In this document: positions 5,634 to 8,905 of the stretch, in pieces | How the letters are laid out: each line of letters begins with the position of its first letter | Numbering within the stretch: the first letter of the stretch is position 1 | Source: Oscillospiraceae bacterium | GTDB taxonomy: Bacteria > Bacillota_A > Clostridia > Oscillospirales > Oscillospiraceae | Direction: 5' to 3' | DNA length: 8,905 nucleotides | Assembly (NCBI GenBank): GCA_015068055.1 | Contig: SVLG01000069.1 | Location: 1-8,905, forward strand | Made by a program: the position numbers and the translations under genes | The notes under the pieces: model-generated | Databases searched by the model: none | What the model was told of the DNA's origin: nothing | What the model saw: the letters and a program-made list of their open reading frames with translations, nothing else

Positions 5634-6034
5634 GCGAAAATCTCCTTTACAAGACTGTCAAAGTCCTCTTCCCCCTGATAATAGTGGATCTCAAAATGGG
5701 GATCGCCCGCCACCATGGCAGAGAGTCGGCCGGGGTCGCCCCGGTAAAGGACCACTACACGCTTGTTCAGCGCCTCTGCGAAGGCCAACTCATAGCCTAC
5801 ACCGATAGAAGTGGTGGTACACTCAGCCACCACCACGTCGCTTTCCCGGAGCCAGTCGGTATCCCGCTTCCAGATATACTCATTGCTGCCGTCCCCGCCA
5901 AACTCCGTCAGCGCACTGGAGCCCACATGCTCGGTAAGCACCTCGCCGTATTCCTTCAGCTTTTCAATCAGCCGCGCATAGAGGGCTGCATCCTGCCGCC
6001 CGCCCCGAATGGATCCACAAAAATAAATCTTCAC
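5630..6034 (-). CDS. DNPH1/Rcl-like 2'-deoxynucleoside 5'-phosphate N-hydrolase (nucleoside 2-deoxyribosyltransferase family)
   Basis: Small cytoplasmic protein of 134 aa with a GTG start (6032-6034) behind AAGGAG at eight bases. It closely follows mammalian DNPH1 (Rcl) from memory: IYFCGSIRGGRQD (3-15), VLTEHVG (32-38), RDTDWL (57-62), then VVVAECTTTSIGVGYELA (67-84). In DNPH1 the corresponding Asp and Glu are the catalytic residues, here probably Asp58 and Glu71. The family cleaves the glycosidic bond of deoxynucleoside monophosphates to a free base and deoxyribose 5-phosphate; human DNPH1 acts on 5-hydroxymethyl-dUMP. Its place between carbamate kinase and a PLP enzyme in an amino-acid catabolic operon is unexpected. 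It overlaps the next gene by 4 bases. A deoxyribosyl-transferring rather than hydrolysing activity remains possible. Confidence 0.83.
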   Translation of the reverse strand: MKIYFCGSIRGGRQDAALYARLIEKLKEYGEVLTEHVGSSALTEFGGDGSNEYIWKRDTDWLRESDVVVAECTTTSIGVGYELAFAEALNKRVVVLYRGDPGRLSAMVAGDPHFEIHYYQGEEDFDSLVKEIFA

Positions 6035-6054
6035 GCGGAATTCTCCTTTACAGC

Positions 6055-6084
6055 AATATCCCCCGGCCGCAGCCGGGGGATATT
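6055..6084. other. Intercistronic 13-bp perfect hairpin (no U tract)
   Basis: AATATCCCCCGGC (6055-6067), loop of four, and its exact complement (6072-6084). It lies 13 bases past the carbamate kinase stop and 20 bases before the next GTG start. On the minus strand it is followed by TGCTGT rather than a T run, so it is not a canonical intrinsic terminator. It more likely stabilises the 3' end of the carbamate kinase message or lowers read-through to the two downstream genes. Confidence 0.75.
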
Positions 6085-6097
6085 ATAGTTTACATAA

Positions 6098-7021
6098 TTA
6101 CAGGGTGATGGTGGTGCCGGCAGTGCCGTTGAGGGCCTCAACAGCCTTGTCCAGAGAAGTGATGACGGCGCGGCGGCCGGGCTTGCTCTCAGCGAAGCGG
6201 ACAGCCGCTTCCATCTTGGGCAGCATGGAACCGGGGGCGAAGTGGCCCTGAGCCATGTACTCCTTGACCTCGGCCACGGAGACCTTATCCAGATCCTTCT
6301 GGTCGGGCTTGCGGAAGTTGATGCTGACGGACTCAACAGCGGTAAGGATCAGCAGGACGTCGGCATCGATGTCCTCGGCGAGCTTCTCGCTGGCCAAGTC
6401 CTTATCGATAACGGCGGCGGTGCCTTCGAGGGTGCCGTCCGCCTTGCGGATCACGGGGATGCCGCCGCCGCCCACGGTGATGGGCACGAGGCCGGCAGCC
6501 ATCAGCTGCTTCACGGCTTCGATCTCAACGATCTCCACGGGTACGGGAGAGGCGACAACGCGGCGCCAGCCACGGCCGGCGTCTTCCTTAACGGTCCAGC
6601 CCTTTTCCTCAGCGAGAGCCTTGGCCTCTTCCTCGGTGTAGAAAGCGCCGATGGGCTTGGAGGGGTTCTGGAACTTGGGGTCGTTCTGGTCAACGACAAC
6701 CTGGGTCACCACGGTGGCAACGTTCTTCTGAACGCCGCGGGTCTTCAGGACCTTGCCCATGGCCTGCTGCAGGTGGTAGCCAATGTAGCCCTGGCTCATG
6801 GCGCCGCAGACATCGAAAGGCATGGCGGGATTATCCAGCACGATGCGGCCAACCTGGGGGCCGTTGCCGTGGGCCATGGCCAGAGTGTAGCCGGCCTCAA
6901 GGATATTGACAATGTGCTCAGCGGTGGCCTCAGCCACCTGGAGCTGGTTTTCGGCGGTGGCGGGCATACCAACAGCCTGCAGAGCGTTGCCGCCCAGAGC
7001 GATGACAACAGTTTCCTTCAT
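6098..7021 (-). CDS. arcC: Carbamate kinase
   Basis: Protein of 307 aa, normal length for ArcC, of the amino-acid kinase fold. Reaction: carbamoyl phosphate + ADP gives ATP + carbamate (then CO2 and ammonia); it is the ATP-yielding step of arginine deiminase and related pathways. Motifs: IALGGNAL (7-14), AHGNGPQVG (50-58), SKPIGAFYT (121-129), GRGWRRVVASP (149-159), VGGGGIPV (183-190), GTAAVIDKDLAS (200-211), LLILTAVE (223-230) and HFAPGSMLPK (260-269). ATG 7021 has AAAGGAG eight bases upstream. All 20 lysine codons are AAG, suggesting strong expression. It lies 44 bases after the ornithine racemase gene in the same direction, so ornithine catabolism and carbamoyl phosphate use are co-expressed. 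No arginine deiminase or ornithine carbamoyltransferase gene is in the window. Confidence 0.96.
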   Translation of the reverse strand: MKETVVIALGGNALQAVGMPATAENQLQVAEATAEHIVNILEAGYTLAMAHGNGPQVGRIVLDNPAMPFDVCGAMSQGYIGYHLQQAMGKVLKTRGVQKNVATVVTQVVVDQNDPKFQNPSKPIGAFYTEEEAKALAEEKGWTVKEDAGRGWRRVVASPVPVEIVEIEAVKQLMAAGLVPITVGGGGIPVIRKADGTLEGTAAVIDKDLASEKLAEDIDADVLLILTAVESVSINFRKPDQKDLDKVSVAEVKEYMAQGHFAPGSMLPKMEAAVRFAESKPGRRAVITSLDKAVEALNGTAGTTITL

Positions 7022-7065
7022 AGTTCATTCTCCTTTAAGTATTGTAATACATTGTTTTTATTCTT

Positions 7066-8145
7066 TTAAAAATTAGCAGACCAACAATAACCCTTGGTCA
7101 CGTTGGGGCTGGTGTAAGCAGCCAGCAGCGCACCGTAAGAGAGCTTGAAGCGAACAACATCGCCCAGCTCATACCCATCGGCCTTCGTCAGATCCACGAT
7201 CAGATGGTCACTGCTGCCGCCGACAATGCTGATACGGGGATCCAGCGGGGTAAGTCCGTCCAGATTCACGTCCTGACGGCCAATAGCGAGGATACCGCGA
7301 CGCATGGGGCCCTTGTCCACGTAGGTCACGCGCTCGCCAAAGGCATTGACGGAGGTGACGCCCACAGGCTTGGAAGGCTTCTCTTTCAGCTCCACAAGCT
7401 GCGTTTCCAGAATAAACGCATCGTCGCGGAGTTCGGGGAACTTGGTACCGATGGCGGTATCCGTGCCCAACAGAATGGACTCGCCCAGACGAAGCTGGTT
7501 GACGCCTTCGGGCATACGCCCTTCCTTCATAAGACCAACGCTGCTGGAGTTGCCGCCGGAGACGATGGGAGCGGGAACGCCCAGTTCCTTGCGCAGCCAT
7601 TCCGCAATGGCCACCAGATTGCCCATGTTGGTTTCGTCGGGCATGATGGAACCGTAGCAGGTCAGGTTGGTACCCACGCCGTAGAGTTCCAGACCGGGAT
7701 GCTCCACAACGGTACGGGCAGCTTCCATGATCTCGTCGCCCAGTTCATAGTAGATACCTTCACGCAGGTCGCCCAGATCGATCATGAGAATGACCTTATG
7801 CTTCTTGCCGGCTCTGGCTGCGGCATCGCCGATGGCCTTGATCGTGGGGATCTCACTCTGGAGGGAAATGTCGGCGCACTGGACGATCTCTTCGGCGCGG
7901 TCAGCCATGGCAATACGCAGAAGAATACGGGGTATCTTATACTCCACGTTCTCCAGATTTTCTTCCCGGGAGTCGGCGTAGGCCGTAAAGCCCCGGGGCA
8001 GCACGGCGTTCAGGATGCGCCGGTCGGCCAGAACGCACTTGCCCACGAAGGCCGCCTCGATCTGATGTTCCTTACACCAGCCAAGGACGGTATCCGCATT
8101 GTAGCACAGCTTGGTAATGTCCACTTCAAGTCTCGGATAGCTCAT
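7066..8145 (-). CDS. orr: Ornithine racemase (alanine/ornithine racemase family, fold III PLP enzyme)
   Basis: Protein of 359 aa in the alanine-racemase fold: N-terminal PLP-binding barrel and C-terminal beta domain. The start PRLEVDITKLCYNADTV (4-20) and VGKCVLAD (34-41) place the Schiff-base lysine at Lys36. Further motifs are LMIDLGDLREGI (120-131), GTNLTCYG (158-165), SGGNSSSVGLM (196-206), LRLGESILLGTD (218-229) and GGSSDHLIVD (309-318). This is the pattern of the Orr/YhfX-like group rather than biosynthetic Alr. Orr converts L-ornithine to D-ornithine, the substrate of B12-dependent ornithine aminomutase. Its ATG overlaps the stop of the GlmL-type gene by 4 bases, with AAAGGAG nine bases upstream. 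That neighbour supports ornithine as the substrate. Alanine or lysine remains possible from sequence alone. Confidence 0.85.
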   Translation of the reverse strand: MSYPRLEVDITKLCYNADTVLGWCKEHQIEAAFVGKCVLADRRILNAVLPRGFTAYADSREENLENVEYKIPRILLRIAMADRAEEIVQCADISLQSEIPTIKAIGDAAARAGKKHKVILMIDLGDLREGIYYELGDEIMEAARTVVEHPGLELYGVGTNLTCYGSIMPDETNMGNLVAIAEWLRKELGVPAPIVSGGNSSSVGLMKEGRMPEGVNQLRLGESILLGTDTAIGTKFPELRDDAFILETQLVELKEKPSKPVGVTSVNAFGERVTYVDKGPMRRGILAIGRQDVNLDGLTPLDPRISIVGGSSDHLIVDLTKADGYELGDVVRFKLSYGALLAAYTSPNVTKGYCWSANF

Positions 8146-8905
8146 ATTCCCATACTCCTTTTCATGAGTTTTACTGCCGCTTCGGGGAACTGCTTGCTGA
8201 GAACGCCAAGGGACGCCATGATGTAATCATTATCCACCAGTATCTCCATTTTCCCCGGCAGGGGGTAGAGCATCATGTGGGTAATATTGCAGTCGCAAAG
8301 TCTGCGAAGAATATCCATACGATTGGGAAGCCGGGTCAGGGCGCCGCCGGTACCCACCAGATACTTCACCTTGGTGAGATCCTTGCCTTCGGCAATGGTC
8401 TTGCGACCCTGAGGCAGGTAGATGTGCCGGAGTTTGCCGGCGTGGCGCTCCAGCGAAACCTTACCGGCCTCGAAGCAGAGCCGCTCGGTAAGGCGGAAAT
8501 GCTCGGGCGTATCGGGAATGGGCTTATAATTCGCCATAACCTCGTCCACATCCAGTTCCAGCTCCCGGGAAAGCTCCGACGCTCCCAGCCGCTGTACCAG
8601 ATTGCGGGCATTTACATACATACCAAGGTCACCCTCCACGGTGCGCTTGGCAAAGGGTTCCGGCGTCATCTGAATGGCGGCGATCTCCTCGCTGCCCTCG
8701 GAGACGGAATGTACGTCGGTGGTGGCGCCGCCAATGTCGAGGCAGACCAGATCGCCCACTTCTTCATAGAGATGCCGCACTGCCTCCATAACGGCGCCGG
8801 GGGTGGGCAGAATGTTGCCGGTGACCATATCGCGGACATGTTCCATGCCGGGGGCCGTGACGATGTGCTTTTCAAAAACTTCCTGAATTACCTTGCGGCA
8901 GGGCT
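8142..8905 (-). CDS. GlmL/MutL-family ASKHA ATPase of the ornithine aminomutase cluster (N-terminus outside window)
   Basis: The C-terminal 253 residues are visible; the frame stays open to the right edge, so the internal Met at 8846 is not the start. Family members are about 460 aa, so roughly half is missing. The visible part carries an actin/Hsp70-type phosphate loop LDIGGATTDVHS (55-66 of the visible part) and a second nucleotide motif LVGTGGALTR (182-191). GlmL (MutL) genes sit beside B12-dependent glutamate mutase or ornithine aminomutase genes and are thought to act as an ATP-dependent accessory or reactivating factor, but the role is not established. The next gene is ornithine racemase, overlapped by 4 bases, which points to ornithine aminomutase (OraS/OraE) genes just beyond the right edge. 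It is unrelated to mismatch-repair MutL despite the shared name. Confidence 0.85.
   Translation of the reverse strand, partial: PCRKVIQEVFEKHIVTAPGMEHVRDMVTGNILPTPGAVMEAVRHLYEEVGDLVCLDIGGATTDVHSVSEGSEEIAAIQMTPEPFAKRTVEGDLGMYVNARNLVQRLGASELSRELELDVDEVMANYKPIPDTPEHFRLTERLCFEAGKVSLERHAGKLRHIYLPQGRKTIAEGKDLTKVKYLVGTGGALTRLPNRMDILRRLCDCNITHMMLYPLPGKMEILVDNDYIMASLGVLSKQFPEAAVKLMKRSMGI

Noticed and set aside
4599..5678. Plus-strand open frame of 359 codons opposite the D-cysteine desulfhydrase-family gene
   Set aside because: It runs through the bidirectional terminator and overlaps the rhomboid end; its composition is that of an antisense shadow.
7043..7060. TTAAAA-17-TACAAT promoter-like sequence before arcC (minus strand), with a GTATT/AATAC inverted repeat
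   Set aside because: The predicted start of transcription would fall on the ribosome site itself, and the gap is AT-rich so such matches are expected; not supported as an internal promoter.
7204..8226. Plus-strand open frame of 340 codons opposite ornithine racemase
   Set aside because: Antisense to a confidently assigned enzyme; no recognisable domain.

Overview
The window reads as chromosomal DNA of an anaerobic, spore-forming, GC-rich Gram-positive bacterium of the Clostridia, most likely an Oscillospiraceae-type gut organism. The grounds are strong AAGGAG-type ribosome sites, a PdaB-like sporulation deacetylase, an amino-acid (arginine/ornithine) fermentation operon, and moderately GC-rich codon use. 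Seven of the eight complete genes and both edge-truncated genes lie on the minus strand; only the rhomboid gene is on the plus strand. There are no tRNA, rRNA, CRISPR or insertion-sequence signatures. No gene-free stretch exceeds about 155 bases.

Right-hand block (about 4665-8905, all minus strand, transcribed right to left): a GlmL/MutL-type ASKHA ATPase (N-terminus outside the window), an ornithine racemase-type PLP enzyme, carbamate kinase, a DNPH1/Rcl-like deoxynucleotide N-glycosidase and a D-cysteine desulfhydrase-family PLP enzyme. Two junctions are 4-base ATGA overlaps and the others are short gaps, so this is very probably one operon. GlmL-type protein plus ornithine racemase is the signature of the anaerobic ornithine pathway (L-Orn to D-Orn, then B12-dependent ornithine aminomutase). 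Carbamate kinase links this to the arginine deiminase route, making ATP from carbamoyl phosphate while ornithine is fermented. The last two genes are not standard members and are the interesting additions. The operon ends at a strong bidirectional terminator (4630-4659) shared with the convergent rhomboid gene.

Middle block (3104-4659): a plus-strand rhomboid intramembrane protease with intact catalytic motifs is divergent from a PdaB-type polysaccharide deacetylase. The deacetylase carries a sporulation-sigma-like promoter and its own intrinsic terminator.

Left-hand block (1-3061): rlmB (23S rRNA 2'-O-methyltransferase of the SpoU family) overlaps by 8 bases a gene for a large membrane protein. 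By its layout that protein is a P1B-like P-type ATPase whose catalytic motifs have all been lost. It keeps eight candidate membrane segments and a recognisable P/N-domain outline, and it has a long charged N-terminal extension. I regard this apparent pseudo-ATPase as the most novel item in the window. Finally, a consensus housekeeping promoter (111-139) drives the first 14 codons of an EF-G-like translational GTPase that runs off the left edge.
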